Source of the DNA: Gordonia paraffinivorans NBRC 108238
Lineage (GTDB): Bacteria > Actinomycetota > Actinomycetes > Mycobacteriales > Mycobacteriaceae
NCBI RefSeq assembly: GCF_000344155.1
Contig: NZ_BAOQ01000017.1
Location: forward strand, 1 to 64,000
Reading direction: 5' to 3'
Length of the DNA stretch: 64,000 nucleotides
Position numbers and translations under genes: made by a program. Positions within the stretch are counted from its first letter, which is position 1; each line of letters starts with the position of its first letter. Shown here piece after piece: positions 17,314 through 27,727 of the stretch. The notes under the pieces were generated by a model. That model did not search any database and was not told the origin of the DNA. It saw nothing but the letters and a program-made list of their open reading frames with translations.

Positions 17314-18222
17314 ATGACCATCCGACACGCCACGATCGTGGCCAGCCCATATGCCAGGCACGGCACGGGCCTGCGACTCGCGCATCGTGCTGCCGATCTC
17401 CTGCGCGCCCACGGCGTGGAGGTGGAGGTGATCGTCGGCGAGGACATCGCCGACGCAGCCGAACGCGCCGGCAAGGCCGCCAGGGCAGACACCGACGTCC
17501 TGGTGATCGCCGGCGGCGACGGAACCGTCCGCCTCACCGTGGAGGCCGCCTACGGCTCCGGGAAACCCCTCGCCGTCATCCCCGCGGGCAGCGGCAACGA
17601 CTTCGCCCGCAACCTGGGGATCCCCCTCGACGTCGACTCTGCCGTGCAGGTCGTCCTCGACGGACACCGGGAACCGGTCGACCTCGGACGCGTCACCTTC
17701 GCCAACGGCCGCACCGCCCTGTTCAGCACGGTCGCCGCCACCGGATTCGACGCCGCGGTGACCGCGCGCGCCAACGAGATGCGGTGGCCCAAGGGACAGG
17801 CCCGGTACACGCTCGCGGCCCTGCTGGAGCTCATCGGGCTACGGCCGCACCACTACCAGGTGCGCGTCGACGACACGACGATCGAGGACGACCTCGTCTT
17901 CGCCGCCATCGGCAACACCACCTCCTACGGCGGGGGCATGCGGATCACGCCGAAGGCCACGGTGTCCGACGGGCTGCTCGACATCACGCTCGCTCGGACC
18001 CCCGCCCGGCTTCCGCGGCTCACGCTGGCCCGGGTGTTCCCGAAGGTGTTCACCGGCAAGCACGTCGACCACCCGCTGGTGCGGACACTCCGGGGCGCCG
18101 AGATCGAGCTGTACAGCGATCCCCCCGCGCTCGTGTCGGTCGACGGCGACCTCGTCGGCGGACTGCCGGCGGTCCTCGAGGCGGTCCCTCGGGCGATCGA
18201 GGTGTTCACCCCCGCCCGGTGA
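17314..18222 (+). CDS. diacylglycerol/lipid kinase family protein
   Basis: This is a 302-residue lipid kinase of the DagK/YegS family, which uses ATP to phosphorylate a lipid hydroxyl such as diacylglycerol. It shows the nucleotide-binding signature VIAGGDGTVRLTVEA (about residues 63-77), followed by AVIPAGSGNDFARNLGIP and the conserved GNTTSYGGGMRITPKA region, with the C-terminal beta-sandwich ending in VSVDGDLVGGLPAVLEAVPR. The start is ATG at 17314, after a G-rich stretch. The gene is divergent from TetR-glpD, linking it loosely to glycerolipid metabolism. Confidence 0.88.
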   Translation: MTIRHATIVASPYARHGTGLRLAHRAADLLRAHGVEVEVIVGEDIADAAERAGKAARADTDVLVIAGGDGTVRLTVEAAYGSGKPLAVIPAGSGNDFARNLGIPLDVDSAVQVVLDGHREPVDLGRVTFANGRTALFSTVAATGFDAAVTARANEMRWPKGQARYTLAALLELIGLRPHHYQVRVDDTTIEDDLVFAAIGNTTSYGGGMRITPKATVSDGLLDITLARTPARLPRLTLARVFPKVFTGKHVDHPLVRTLRGAEIELYSDPPALVSVDGDLVGGLPAVLEAVPRAIEVFTPAR

Positions 18223-18229
18223 GCAGGCG

Positions 18230-19714
18230 TCAGCCCTGGTTCTCGGGGCGCGCGGCCCACCATTCCCGCAACGCCTGCTCGGCCTCCTCCGGGCTGAGCG
18301 GCCCGCGGTCGAGGCGGAGTTCCTTGAGGTACCGCCACGCCTGGCCCACGATCGGGCCCGGCGGCACGCCCAGGAGTTCCATGATCGCGTTGCCGTCGAG
18401 GTCGGGACGGACCTTCTCCAGGTCCTCCTTCGCCTTCAGGTCCGCGATGCGCTTCTCGAGGTTGTCATAGTTCTGCTGCAGCCGGCGGGCACGCCGCTTG
18501 TTGCGGGTCGTGCAGTCGGCGCGGACCAGCTTGTTCAGCCGGTCGAGCAGGTGCCCGGCGTCGTTGACGTAGCGGCGCACCGCCGAATCCGTCCAGGCGC
18601 CGTCGCCGTAACCGTGGAACCGGAGGTGCAGGAACACCAGGTCCGCCACGTCCGAGACGACCGCCTTCGGGTACTTCAGCGCGCGCATGCGTTTGCGCAC
18701 CATCTTCGCGCCGACGACCTCGTGGTGGTGGAAGCTCACGCCGCCGCCGGGCTCGTGGCGTCGGGTGGCGGGCTTGCCGATGTCGTGCAGCAGCGCCGCC
18801 CAGCGCAGGACGAGGTCGGGATCACCGTCCTCGAGGTCGATCGCCTGCTTCAGCACGGTCAGCGAGTGCTGGTAGACGTCCTTGTGCTGGTGGTGCTCGT
18901 CGATGGTCAGCTTCATGCCGGGGATCTCCGGCATGATGTGCTCGGCCAGCCCGGTCTCGACCATCGCGTCGATGGCCTCGAGCGGGTGCTCGCCGCAGAT
19001 CAGCTTGTCGAGTTCGGCGCGGACGCGCTCGGCGGTGATGCGCTCGATCTCGTCGTTCATCTCGGTGATCGCCTGCCACACGCGGGGAGCGAGCTCGAAG
19101 CCGAGCTGGGAGATGAAGCGGACGGCGCGCAGCATGCGCAGCGGGTCGTCGCCGAAGGACTGCTCCGGCGTCGCCGGCGTGTCGATGACGCCGGCGAGCA
19201 GCGCGCTCATGCCGTCGAGGGGATCGCAGAAGTCCTCGGCGCCCTTCGGGCCGATCCGGACCGCCATCGCGTTGACCGTGAAGTCGCGCCGCACCAGGTC
19301 GTCTTCGAGGGTGTCGCCGAAGGTGACCTCCGGGTTGCGGCTCACCTGGTCGTAGGTGTCGGCGCGGAAGGTCGTGATCTCGATGAGGTGTTCGCCCTTG
19401 CGGACCCCGACGGTCCCGAACTCGATGCCGACGTCCCAGAACGCGTCGGCCCACCCCTTCAGCAGACGCGTGACCTGTTCGGGGCGCGCGTCGGTGGTGA
19501 AGTCGAGGTCGTTGCCCAGGCGGCCGAGCACGGCGTCGCGCACCGAACCGCCGACCAGGTACAACTCGTGGCCCGCCGACGCGAAGAGCTCACCGAGGGG
19601 AGCCAGGACGTCGTCGAGCTCCCGGAGCGCGATCGCCGCGGCGGCCAGCAGCCGCACCCTGCGGTCCGGATCCGACGCCGCCGGTCGTGCATCCGACGGA
19701 GAAGAGTCATTCAC
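18230..19714 (-). CDS. pcnA: CCA tRNA nucleotidyltransferase
   Basis: This class II tRNA nucleotidyltransferase adds or repairs the 3' CCA of tRNAs. It has 494 residues. The catalytic head has LYLVGGSVRDAVLGRLGNDL followed by DFTTDA, giving the G-S and DxD signatures. RRDFTVNAM and the RMLRAVRF template region follow. A C-terminal HD domain (ALLHDIGKPATRR, then VSFHHHEVVGAKM) adds metal-dependent phosphohydrolase character, as in many actinobacterial enzymes. It corresponds to PcnA (Rv3907c) by position. Since tRNA-Ile below lacks an encoded CCA, this enzyme is needed for its maturation. Confidence 0.92.
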   Translation of the reverse strand: MNDSSPSDARPAASDPDRRVRLLAAAAIALRELDDVLAPLGELFASAGHELYLVGGSVRDAVLGRLGNDLDFTTDARPEQVTRLLKGWADAFWDVGIEFGTVGVRKGEHLIEITTFRADTYDQVSRNPEVTFGDTLEDDLVRRDFTVNAMAVRIGPKGAEDFCDPLDGMSALLAGVIDTPATPEQSFGDDPLRMLRAVRFISQLGFELAPRVWQAITEMNDEIERITAERVRAELDKLICGEHPLEAIDAMVETGLAEHIMPEIPGMKLTIDEHHQHKDVYQHSLTVLKQAIDLEDGDPDLVLRWAALLHDIGKPATRRHEPGGGVSFHHHEVVGAKMVRKRMRALKYPKAVVSDVADLVFLHLRFHGYGDGAWTDSAVRRYVNDAGHLLDRLNKLVRADCTTRNKRRARRLQQNYDNLEKRIADLKAKEDLEKVRPDLDGNAIMELLGVPPGPIVGQAWRYLKELRLDRGPLSPEEAEQALREWWAARPENQG

Positions 19715-19906
19715 GGCTTGTCACCCTACCGTCGTCGACCTCGCCACCAAGACGCCCTGGACGGCTCCGGCACGCGACCGCGTCCTCGGTGGTCGCCGTG
19801 TCCGGTCCCACGCGGCGGACCATCCGCCCGCGCGCGGTTTCCACATCCGCGCCGTACTAGTAGGCGTCCGGGCAAACAGCAGGTGACCAGCCGCTAGCAT
19901 CGTGGA

Positions 19907-21124
19907 GTGTCCACCGATTCCTCGACCAACCCTTCAGACGTGAGTGACGTCTCGTCGGGTTCGCGTGGCGAAAACGGCGGACAAGCAGGTCAGAGCGCAT
20001 CCGCCCAGGGGCGACGGACGCGGCGGGGCCGTCGTCGGCGAGGCCGGCGCAAGGGCGACGGAGGCGCGAACACCACCAACGGTCGCACCGTCGACCCGAA
20101 ACAGCCCGCTCACGCGAAGAAGCCGGGCGGCGGCCGCTCCGATCAGGCCGGTCACAAGGCCGGCGCCCACAAGCAGGGCGGCCCCGGAGCCGCGCCCGCG
20201 CCGCACAAGCAGCACAACCCGGCGTCGCAGCCCGCTCCCACGACCGGCCGCCCGACCCCGAACGACCTCGTCCGCGCCCGGACGAACGACCCCGCGCGCC
20301 CGGATCCGGTCGAGGCGGAATCGGTGGAGAAGCTCCCGGTCGATCCCGACCGCGCGCGCCCGCGGGTGACGCCGCCCAAGCCGTCCGACATGGCGGCGGT
20401 CCCAGCGACCATCACCACCAAGGGCCTCGCCAAGAGCGGATCCAAGGCCGCGGGCAAGGGCAGGCGTCGGGGACGGCCCGAACGCCCGGGCGGCGAACGC
20501 TCCACCGACAAGCTGCGCACCGTGCGCGAGACCTCGGCCGGCGGCCTGGTCATCTCCGACCTCGGACTGCCGATCGACGAGCTGTCCGCAGCTCTCATCG
20601 GACGGGTGGACCGTCGCGGCCGGATGATGTGGTCGCTGCCCAAGGGCCACATCGAGACCGGCGAGACCGCCGAGCAGACCGCGATCCGAGAGGTCGAGGA
20701 GGAGACCGGCATCCAGGGCACCGTCGTGGCGCCGCTCGGCAAGATCGACTACTGGTTCGTCAGCGAGGGCCGCCGCATCCACAAGACGGTGCACCACTAT
20801 CTGCTGCGGTGCGTCGGCGGCGAACTCTCCGACGCCGACTACGAGGTCAGCGAGGTCGCGTGGGTGCCGTTGTCCGAGTTGCCCCGTCGTCTCACGTACT
20901 CTGACGAACGGCGACTCGCCCGGATGGCCCGCGGTGTGATCGCCGAGCTCGCCGCCGACCCGAACCGGCTGGCCCAGTCCGAGGCCGAGAGCATTCGCAC
21001 CGAACCCAACGCCTATGAGAAAGCCGCCGCCGCGCGCAACCAGCGTCGCAACGAGCCACTGCCCCCGGCTCGTCCGCGCCGGCGCCGTCGCCGTCCCCGT
21101 CGGCCCGCGGCGGGCGATGGCTGA
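19907..21124 (+). CDS. mutT4: NUDIX hydrolase with long disordered N-terminus, MutT4-like
   Basis: The protein (405 residues from GTG at 19907) has about 190 residues of Lys/Arg/Pro/Gly-rich, probably disordered sequence (for example [18 protein letters not shown]). A NUDIX domain follows from about residue 200, with the box [20 protein letters not shown] then TGI carrying the metal-binding REVEEE. NUDIX enzymes hydrolyse nucleoside diphosphates linked to another group; MutT4 (Rv3908) is the positional homologue. The basic tail could bind nucleic acid. The C-terminus is again Arg/Pro-rich. The next gene starts 8 bp before its stop, so the two are coupled. It is divergent from pcnA. Confidence 0.88.
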   Translation: MSTDSSTNPSDVSDVSSGSRGENGGQAGQSASAQGRRTRRGRRRRGRRKGDGGANTTNGRTVDPKQPAHAKKPGGGRSDQAGHKAGAHKQGGPGAAPAPHKQHNPASQPAPTTGRPTPNDLVRARTNDPARPDPVEAESVEKLPVDPDRARPRVTPPKPSDMAAVPATITTKGLAKSGSKAAGKGRRRGRPERPGGERSTDKLRTVRETSAGGLVISDLGLPIDELSAALIGRVDRRGRMMWSLPKGHIETGETAEQTAIREVEEETGIQGTVVAPLGKIDYWFVSEGRRIHKTVHHYLLRCVGGELSDADYEVSEVAWVPLSELPRRLTYSDERRLARMARGVIAELAADPNRLAQSEAESIRTEPNAYEKAAAARNQRRNEPLPPARPRRRRRRPRRPAAGDG

Positions 21125-23795
21125 GTCCCGGCTGAGGGTCGCCACCGCACTCGCCGCCGTCCTGGGCGTGCTCGTTCTCCTCATGCTGCCCGCGACGGCC
21201 GGGCCGGCCTCCGCGGCCCCCGAGACCACCACCTCCGGTCCGGCGGGTTCCGACGCCGAGGCCCCGTCGCGGTTCGCGCGCATCGACATCGACTCGATGA
21301 CGCCGTCGATCGTCACCACGACGAGCCGCCCGGTGGTCAGCGTCAGCGGACGCGTGGAGAACATCGGCGACCGCTCGATCAGCAACCTGACCATCCGGCT
21401 CGAACGCGGCGACCCGATCGCGTCCGCGTCCGGGCTGCGCACCGAGCTCGCCGACGACGACCCGGCGGTCGCGGTCGCCGGGCCCTTCGAGGAACTCACC
21501 GACTCCCTCGAGCCCGGCGAGAGCATCCAGTTCCAGATGTCGATGCCGCTGTCGGACGGGCCCGACGCCACCGTGCCGGGACTCGGCATCTCCCGGACCG
21601 GCGTCTATCCGGTGCAGGTGAACGTCAACGGCAAGCCGGACTACGGCGGCATCGCGCAGGTCGCCGGGTCGCGGATGCTCCTGCCCGTGCTGTCGCTGCC
21701 GCCCGACGAGAACCGCGCGCGAGACTACGTCGACCCGACCGCGGGTGAGGCGGGTCCCGGCGGCGCACCCGGCCTCGGACCGGACGGCTCGGTGTCGGCG
21801 AACCTGTCCAGCCCCGCCCGGATGACCCTGCTCTGGCCGCTGGCCGCCCCGCCGCAGCTGGCACCCGGGGTGCTCGGCGGCAACACCGAACCCGTCCGGC
21901 TGGTCAGCGACGACCTCGCGCGCTCGCTGAAGGCGGGCGGACGGCTGAGCGAGCTGCTCACCGCACTGCAGAGGGTCGTCGGCGCGCCGCCCTCGGAGAC
22001 CGTCGGTCCCGCCTCGGAGGCCCCGTCGGCCGAGACCTCCGCCGAACGATCCCCGGGAACCGCGCTGCCCGGCTCGGAGAAGCTCGCCGAGAGCATGTGC
22101 CTGGCGGTCGATCCCGACCTGCTGGTCACGGTCCGCGCGATGTCGCTCGGGTACGAGGTGTCGGACAATCCGGCCGACCCCACGTCGTCGACGCGACCCG
22201 GCACCGGCGCCGAGGCCGCGGCCCGCTGGCTCGACACCCTGCGCTGGACCGCGGGACGGATGTGCGTGGTCGCACTCCCGTTCGCCCAGGCCGACCTGAC
22301 CTCGCTGGCGCGGATCGGGAACCCCGGCCTCGGCGCGGCCGCACTGCAGACCCCGTCGGACGTCGTGGACGCGATCCTCGGCGTCAAGAGCGTCCGCGGT
22401 CTGTCGATCCCCGCGCTCGGCGCGATCGACGCCGCCGGCGCCGGGGTCCTCGAACAGGCGCGGGTCCAGGCGACGGCCGTCGCCTCGAGCTCCCTCACCC
22501 CGACCGGCCGCCGCGACCAGTCGGGCCGCTACCGCATCGGCGGCCTCGCCGCCCAGACCTACGAGGCGCCCATCACCGCGGCTTTCGCCGCGCTGGGCAC
22601 GGTTCCGCGCACACCCGCCCTGACCCCGCCGTCGCAGCGCGTGGATCTCGCCGACGAGTCGATCGGCAGCCGCCGTCAGACCGCGGTGGCCGCACTCGCG
22701 TACCCGGCGATCTCCGCGCCGCGCGCCGACCAGCCGGACGACACCGACCGGCGCGAACCGATCGTCGGCCGGTCCGCATTCCTCATGCCGTCGACCTACT
22801 GGTCCCCGACGATCGGCGACTCCGAGGCCCTGTTCGCCACCGCCCGCCTGCTGCTGGAGTCCGGTGCGGCCACCCCGACCCCGCTGACCGCCGTCGTCGG
22901 CGAGCTCGACGCCGCACGGGAGTCGGCCCGGCTCACCGATCCACCCGGCATCGGACCGGTCGGCCGCGTGGGTTCGGCGCTGACCTCCGAGGCGACCGAT
23001 GCGATCCGCCGGAACGTCGAGGACAGCTGGCAGTTCGAGGGTGCGCTCATGCGGGCCGCCGACGTGGCGGCGACCCCCGCGCGGTACATGTCGCCGCTGC
23101 GGGAGGACCAGTTGCGCGCGATCCGATCGCCGGACAGCGCCGGCTCGGCCGTCTACACGCAACTGCGCCGGCAGCAGGAGGAGCGCATCCGGGCGGTGGC
23201 GTCCACCCTGCACCGCATGACGCGTTCGGTGAACATCCTCGATCCCGGCGGGCGGTACACCCTGGCGTCCGAACGCAGTCCGGTGCTGCTAGCGGTCCGC
23301 AACGACCTCGCGCTGCCCGTGCGCGCCCGGCTCGGCATCTCCGCCCCCGAGGGCGTCGAGATCGGCGACCTCGGCGTGATCGAGATCCCGGCCCGCGGCA
23401 CCCGCCAGATCCAGCTGCCCACCCGGGGCGACAGCTCCGAGGCCGTCACCATCGACATCCGGCTGGACACGGTCACCGGCGTGCCGCTCGGCGACCCGAT
23501 CAGCCTGCAGGTGCACACCAACGCCTACGGCAAGCCGCTCTTCTACATCACGATCGCGGCGGGCGTGGCGCTGATCCTGCTGACCGCACGCCGCCTGTGG
23601 CACCGATTCCGCGGCCAGCCCGACCCCGCCGACGCCGACCGCCCGGAGCCCGACGAGCTCGAACGCATGCTGGCCGGGAGCGGGTACCAAGAGCGACGCC
23701 GTACCCTTCAAGGCGAGGGTGCTCCACCCGGCGAGGATGCCGGGACCGAGCCCCACGACCCACGACGATCCGAGGACGGCGGAAGCAGCACGTGA
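21117..23795 (+). CDS. DUF6049 family large extracytoplasmic protein with C-terminal membrane anchor
   Basis: This protein has 892 residues from ATG at 21117, overlapping mutT4. A signal sequence ([20 protein letters not shown]) is followed by a beta-rich ectodomain beginning [21 protein letters not shown]-terminal membrane helix ([20 protein letters not shown], about residues 803-822) leads into a short cytoplasmic tail rich in Asp, Glu and Arg. It is the positional homologue of Rv3909, a conserved protein of unknown function always found beside murJ in this order, which suggests a part in peptidoglycan precursor export or its control. The murJ start codon overlaps its stop (GTGA). Confidence 0.85.
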   Translation: MAESRLRVATALAAVLGVLVLLMLPATAGPASAAPETTTSGPAGSDAEAPSRFARIDIDSMTPSIVTTTSRPVVSVSGRVENIGDRSISNLTIRLERGDPIASASGLRTELADDDPAVAVAGPFEELTDSLEPGESIQFQMSMPLSDGPDATVPGLGISRTGVYPVQVNVNGKPDYGGIAQVAGSRMLLPVLSLPPDENRARDYVDPTAGEAGPGGAPGLGPDGSVSANLSSPARMTLLWPLAAPPQLAPGVLGGNTEPVRLVSDDLARSLKAGGRLSELLTALQRVVGAPPSETVGPASEAPSAETSAERSPGTALPGSEKLAESMCLAVDPDLLVTVRAMSLGYEVSDNPADPTSSTRPGTGAEAAARWLDTLRWTAGRMCVVALPFAQADLTSLARIGNPGLGAAALQTPSDVVDAILGVKSVRGLSIPALGAIDAAGAGVLEQARVQATAVASSSLTPTGRRDQSGRYRIGGLAAQTYEAPITAAFAALGTVPRTPALTPPSQRVDLADESIGSRRQTAVAALAYPAISAPRADQPDDTDRREPIVGRSAFLMPSTYWSPTIGDSEALFATARLLLESGAATPTPLTAVVGELDAARESARLTDPPGIGPVGRVGSALTSEATDAIRRNVEDSWQFEGALMRAADVAATPARYMSPLREDQLRAIRSPDSAGSAVYTQLRRQQEERIRAVASTLHRMTRSVNILDPGGRYTLASERSPVLLAVRNDLALPVRARLGISAPEGVEIGDLGVIEIPARGTRQIQLPTRGDSSEAVTIDIRLDTVTGVPLGDPISLQVHTNAYGKPLFYITIAAGVALILLTARRLWHRFRGQPDPADADRPEPDELERMLAGSGYQERRRTLQGEGAPPGEDAGTEPHDPRRSEDGGSST

Positions 23796-26700
23796 ACTGG
23801 AACGATGAGCCGCGGGCACCGCGGCCGGGCACACCCGGAGGGGTGCCGCCCCAGCGTCCGGATCGCGCTGCCCCGCGTCGGGTCCCGCCGAGCCCCGGGC
23901 CCCGCCACGCCCGTGGGTCCGTTCCACCGCCTGCCGCCGGTCCGTCGCCGGATCCCGGTCGTGGACCCGAGGGCGGGGTCCGGGTCGAGCCGCGGGCGGA
24001 TCGGCCGGGCCGGATCGACGAGACCCGCTACCGCCAACGCCACAGCGGCGAGACCGACGCCGTCGACTCCCGCGCGTCGCGCAACGCCGGCGACGAGGAG
24101 GCCTCGCCGACGGGTCTGGCCCGCGACTCCGACTCGAGCATCCTGCGCACCAGCGGCTCGATCGCGATCGCGACCCTGTTCAGCCGGATCACCGGCTTCC
24201 TGCGCACCGTCCTGATCCTGGCGATGCTGGGTTCGGGGATCGCCTCGGCGTTCCAGGCCGCCGACGTGCTGCCGAACATGATCGCCGAGGTCGTCCTCGG
24301 TGCGGTGCTGACGGCGATCGTCATCCCGCTGCTCGCGCGCGCCGAGGCCGAGGACCCCGACGGCGGACAGGGCTTCATCAACCGGATCTTCACGATCACC
24401 GTCGTCGTCCTCGGGACGGCGACGGTCTTCGCGGTGATCGCGGCGCCGGCACTCACCTACATGAACCTCGGCGACGGACAGGTCAACCGGGACCTGTCCA
24501 CACACCTCGCCTACCTGCTGTTGCCCGAGATCCTCTTCTACGGCCTCTCGGCGCTGTTCATCGCGATCCTCAACGTTCGCGGCCTGTTCAAACCCGGTGC
24601 GTGGGCGCCCGTGCTCAACAACGTCGTGCAGATCACGACGCTGGTGCTGTACGCGCTCGTGCCCGGCGAGATCACGCTCAACCCCGTCCGGATGAGCGAT
24701 CCGCAGCTGCTCGTGCTCGGCGTCGGCTGCACGCTGGGTGTCGTCCTGCAGGCGATGGTCCTGGTCCCGTTCCTGAAGAAGGCGGGCGTGCACCTGCGGC
24801 TGGAGTGGGGCATCGACGCGCGCCTGCGCCAGTTCGGCAACATGGCCGTGGCGATCGTCGCGTACGTGGCGCTGCTGCAGGTCGGCCTGGTCGCCACCTA
24901 CCGGATCGCCTCGTCGGCCGAGGCGTCGGGCGTGTCCATCTACTTCACCCACTGGCAGCTGCTGCAGCTGCCCTACGGCGTGCTCGGCGTGACGATCCTG
25001 ACCGCGATCATGCCCCGGCTGTCGCGCAACGCCGCCGCCGACAACGCGAAGGCCGTGGTCGACGACCTCTCGCTGGCCACCCGCCTGACGATGGTCGCGC
25101 TGGTGCCGGTGGTGTCGTTCATGACGTTCTTCGGACCGGCCATCGCGATCGCGGTGTTCAACTTCGGCCGGTTCGAGGCCGCGGACGCCAACCAGCTGGG
25201 TTCGGTGCTCGCGTGGGGCGCGTTCACGCTGATCCCGTACTCGATGACGTTGGTCCAGCTGCGCGTCTTCTACGCGCGGGAGGACGCCTGGACCCCGACG
25301 TTCATCGCCCTCGGCATCACCGTGGTCAAGGTCGGCTCGTCGTACCTGGGCCCGGTGCTCTTCGACAACCCGTCCAACGTCGTGCGCTGGCTCGCGCTCT
25401 CGAACGGCCTCGGGTACCTCGTCGGCGCGATCGTCGGCCACTTCCTGCTGCGCAGTCGCCTCGGCGGCGCACGCATGACGAACGTCGTCCGCACGACGCT
25501 GGTGACGTTCGCGGTGTCGATCGGCGTCTCGGCGACGGTGTGGTTCGTCGCGAAGACCACCGGGCTCGACGGGATGATCGGCTGGGCGGGCAAGCTCGGC
25601 TCGCTGATCTACCTCGCCCTCACCGCCGCGGTGGTGCTGGCCGTGACCTACGCCGGCCTGGCCGCCGCCCAGGTGCCCGACGTGGTCGCCATCGGCAACT
25701 CGGTGCGCCGCGTCCTCGGCCGCTTCATCCCTGCGCTCGCCCCGCCGCCGGAGCCGGAACGCGAACAGTCCCCGGCGATCACAGTTGCATTTCCGCGGGT
25801 CTCTGCCGACGAATCGCTCCCGTACTCTGGTCAGGTACAGGTGCTTCGCCGCTTCGACCGGGGAACCGCGACGTGGCAGTCCTACTCGGTACACACCGGT
25901 GGTGCCATCGGTGCCGGCCGGGGTCCGCGTCCCATCCCACCGCGCGCACCGGTTCCGCGTGACATCAGATACCGGAGGAAAGGAGTCCGTCGCGTGAGTG
26001 ACAGCGAGTTCGACACGACTGCAGCCGTCGGGTCGCCCGCCGATTCCGGCCCAGGCAGCACGTCCGGTCATTCACCCACCGACGTCCAGCCTCCCGAGAA
26101 CCCGGTCCACGCCAACCCCGCCACCGAAGCGACCGGTGCGCCGACGCCGCCCGTCCCGCCGCGCCGCGTGCGTCCGCGCGGACCCCGCCTCGTGCCCGGC
26201 GCGGTGGTGGCCGGTGGCCGCTACCGACTCCTCGAGCGGCACGGCGGCTCGCGCGGTCTGCAGTTCTGGCGGGCGCTCGACATCAACCTCGACCGCGAGG
26301 TCGCCCTGACCTTCGTCGACGCCGAGCAGCTGGCGCCGCCGCCGGAGCCCGGCCAGGAGATCAGGCCCACCGATCAGGGCCCGCAGGCCGTGCTCACCCG
26401 CACCCTGCGACTCGGCCAGATCACCCACGACGGTGTCGCGCGCGTCCTCGACGTCGTGCGCGGCTCGTCGGGCGGCATCGTGGTCGCCGAGTGGGTGCCG
26501 GGGTCCTCGCTCGCGGAGGTCGCGCGGACGAAGCCGTCGCCGATCGGTGCGGCGCGGGCCGTGCGTTCGCTGGCCGCGGCCGCCGAGATCGCTCATCGTT
26601 CCGGTGGGGCGCTGTCGATCGATCACCCGGACCGCATCCGCATCAGCCACGACGGCAACGCCGTGCTGGCCTTCCCCGGAACACTTGCCGGCGACGACAA

Positions 26701-27727
26701 GGCCTCCGACGTCCGCGGACTCGGAGCCGTCCTCTACGCGCTGCTGCTGAACCGGTGGACCCTCGACCCGGAGACCGGTTCGCGACTCATCACGACCGAC
26801 GACGTCACCGAGCCCGTCGGCGGGATCCCGGTGGCCGAGCCCGGAGACGACGGCCGCCCCCGCGAACCCCGCGCCGTCGACCCCGAGATCCCCTTCGAGA
26901 TCTCCGCCGTGGCCGCCCGCGCACTCGACGGAACCCGCGGCATCCGCACCGCGGCGACGGTCCAGCACGTCCTCGACCAGGCAACCGTCGTCGACCTGAA
27001 CACGGACATGCTGCCGGCGATCACCGACGCCGACGCGGCTCCTCCGGTCTCGGTGACACCGCGGATCGGCAGCAACGAGGGCTCGCCGAAGCGACGCAAC
27101 ACCGCACTGCTCATCGGTGCCGGGCTGCTCGCGATCTTCGTGGTCATCGCGCTGATCGTCGGGGCGACCAACGTCTTCGGGGGCGATGAGGGCTCCAGCG
27201 ACATCGACTCGATCATCCCGACCTCGGAGCCGGCTCCGGCCGGTCAGCCGGCACCCGGGGCCGATGCACCCACGGCCGGACCGACCCAGGAGATCCCGCT
27301 CCAGGCGGTGAGCGTCCTCGACTTCTCGGCGCAGACCCCGGACAACCCCGCCAACGTGGCGAACGTGATCAGCGGGCAGGTGCCGGTGTGGCAGACCGAC
27401 AACTATCGGGGCCGGCCCGACTTCGGCGGCCTCAAGCAGGGCCTGGGGCTGATGTTCGATCTCGGCGCCGAGCGTCCGGTGAAGTCGGTGACCATCGACA
27501 GCCCGACGCCGGGATTCGATGTGGAGATCCGGACCTCGCCGAGCGCGACGCCCGCCTTCGCCCGCACGACGCCGGTCGCCGCCGCACGTGTCGATTCCGA
27601 CTCGAAGACCATCGAGCTCGCCGAGCCCGCGACCTCCCGGTACGTGATGGTGTGGATCACCTCGCTGCCGGAGTCGCCGAACGGCGGCTACCAGGCGCAG
27701 ATCTCCAAGGTCACGATGGAGGGCTGA
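23792..27727 (+). CDS. murJ: lipid II flippase MurJ fused to a pseudokinase and extracellular domain
   Basis: The open frame runs 1,311 codons from GTG at 23792. An N-terminal cytoplasmic tail of about 125 residues, Pro/Arg-rich, is followed by a MurJ/MviN core with about 14 membrane helices (for example ATLFSRITGFLRTVLILAML and FQAADVLPNMIAEVVLGAVL), which flips lipid II. A kinase-like domain follows (about 25994 onward; YRLLERHGGSRGLQFWRALD), without the VAIK lysine, HRD or DFG motifs, so a pseudokinase. Then a single helix (ALLIGAGLLAIFVVIALIVG) and an external beta-sandwich (VSVLDFSAQTPDNPANVAN). M. tuberculosis MviN (Rv3910) has the same fusion and recruits FhaA through its pseudokinase. 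A strong internal ribosome site may also make the pseudokinase separately. Confidence 0.9.
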   Translation: MNWNDEPRAPRPGTPGGVPPQRPDRAAPRRVPPSPGPRHARGSVPPPAAGPSPDPGRGPEGGVRVEPRADRPGRIDETRYRQRHSGETDAVDSRASRNAGDEEASPTGLARDSDSSILRTSGSIAIATLFSRITGFLRTVLILAMLGSGIASAFQAADVLPNMIAEVVLGAVLTAIVIPLLARAEAEDPDGGQGFINRIFTITVVVLGTATVFAVIAAPALTYMNLGDGQVNRDLSTHLAYLLLPEILFYGLSALFIAILNVRGLFKPGAWAPVLNNVVQITTLVLYALVPGEITLNPVRMSDPQLLVLGVGCTLGVVLQAMVLVPFLKKAGVHLRLEWGIDARLRQFGNMAVAIVAYVALLQVGLVATYRIASSAEASGVSIYFTHWQLLQLPYGVLGVTILTAIMPRLSRNAAADNAKAVVDDLSLATRLTMVALVPVVSFMTFFGPAIAIAVFNFGRFEAADANQLGSVLAWGAFTLIPYSMTLVQLRVFYAREDAWTPTFIALGITVVKVGSSYLGPVLFDNPSNVVRWLALSNGLGYLVGAIVGHFLLRSRLGGARMTNVVRTTLVTFAVSIGVSATVWFVAKTTGLDGMIGWAGKLGSLIYLALTAAVVLAVTYAGLAAAQVPDVVAIGNSVRRVLGRFIPALAPPPEPEREQSPAITVAFPRVSADESLPYSGQVQVLRRFDRGTATWQSYSVHTGGAIGAGRGPRPIPPRAPVPRDIRYRRKGVRRVSDSEFDTTAAVGSPADSGPGSTSGHSPTDVQPPENPVHANPATEATGAPTPPVPPRRVRPRGPRLVPGAVVAGGRYRLLERHGGSRGLQFWRALDINLDREVALTFVDAEQLAPPPEPGQEIRPTDQGPQAVLTRTLRLGQITHDGVARVLDVVRGSSGGIVVAEWVPGSSLAEVARTKPSPIGAARAVRSLAAAAEIAHRSGGALSIDHPDRIRISHDGNAVLAFPGTLAGDDKASDVRGLGAVLYALLLNRWTLDPETGSRLITTDDVTEPVGGIPVAEPGDDGRPREPRAVDPEIPFEISAVAARALDGTRGIRTAATVQHVLDQATVVDLNTDMLPAITDADAAPPVSVTPRIGSNEGSPKRRNTALLIGAGLLAIFVVIALIVGATNVFGGDEGSSDIDSIIPTSEPAPAGQPAPGADAPTAGPTQEIPLQAVSVLDFSAQTPDNPANVANVISGQVPVWQTDNYRGRPDFGGLKQGLGLMFDLGAERPVKSVTIDSPTPGFDVEIRTSPSATPAFARTTPVAAARVDSDSKTIELAEPATSRYVMVWITSLPESPNGGYQAQISKVTMEG
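25974..25996 (+). promoter_or_regulatory. strong internal Shine-Dalgarno and GTG start inside the murJ fusion
   Basis: GGAGGAAAGGAG (25974-25985) lies 8 nt before an in-frame GTG (25994) that opens VSDSEFDTTAAVG. This is a much better ribosome site than that of murJ itself. The ~200 bp before it encode low-complexity, poorly conserved-looking sequence, and contain a TACTCT hexamer near 25833. A free 577-residue membrane-anchored pseudokinase could be made from here. Confidence 0.45.

Noticed and set aside
20892..23213. 773-codon minus-strand frame opposite the DUF6049 gene
   Set aside because: It is Gly/Arg-rich antisense sequence; the plus-strand gene has signal peptide and membrane anchor.
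22097..23791. 5' extension of the murJ frame into the DUF6049 gene
   Set aside because: The upstream part is a shifted reading of DUF6049; murJ starts at GTG 23792 in the stop overlap.
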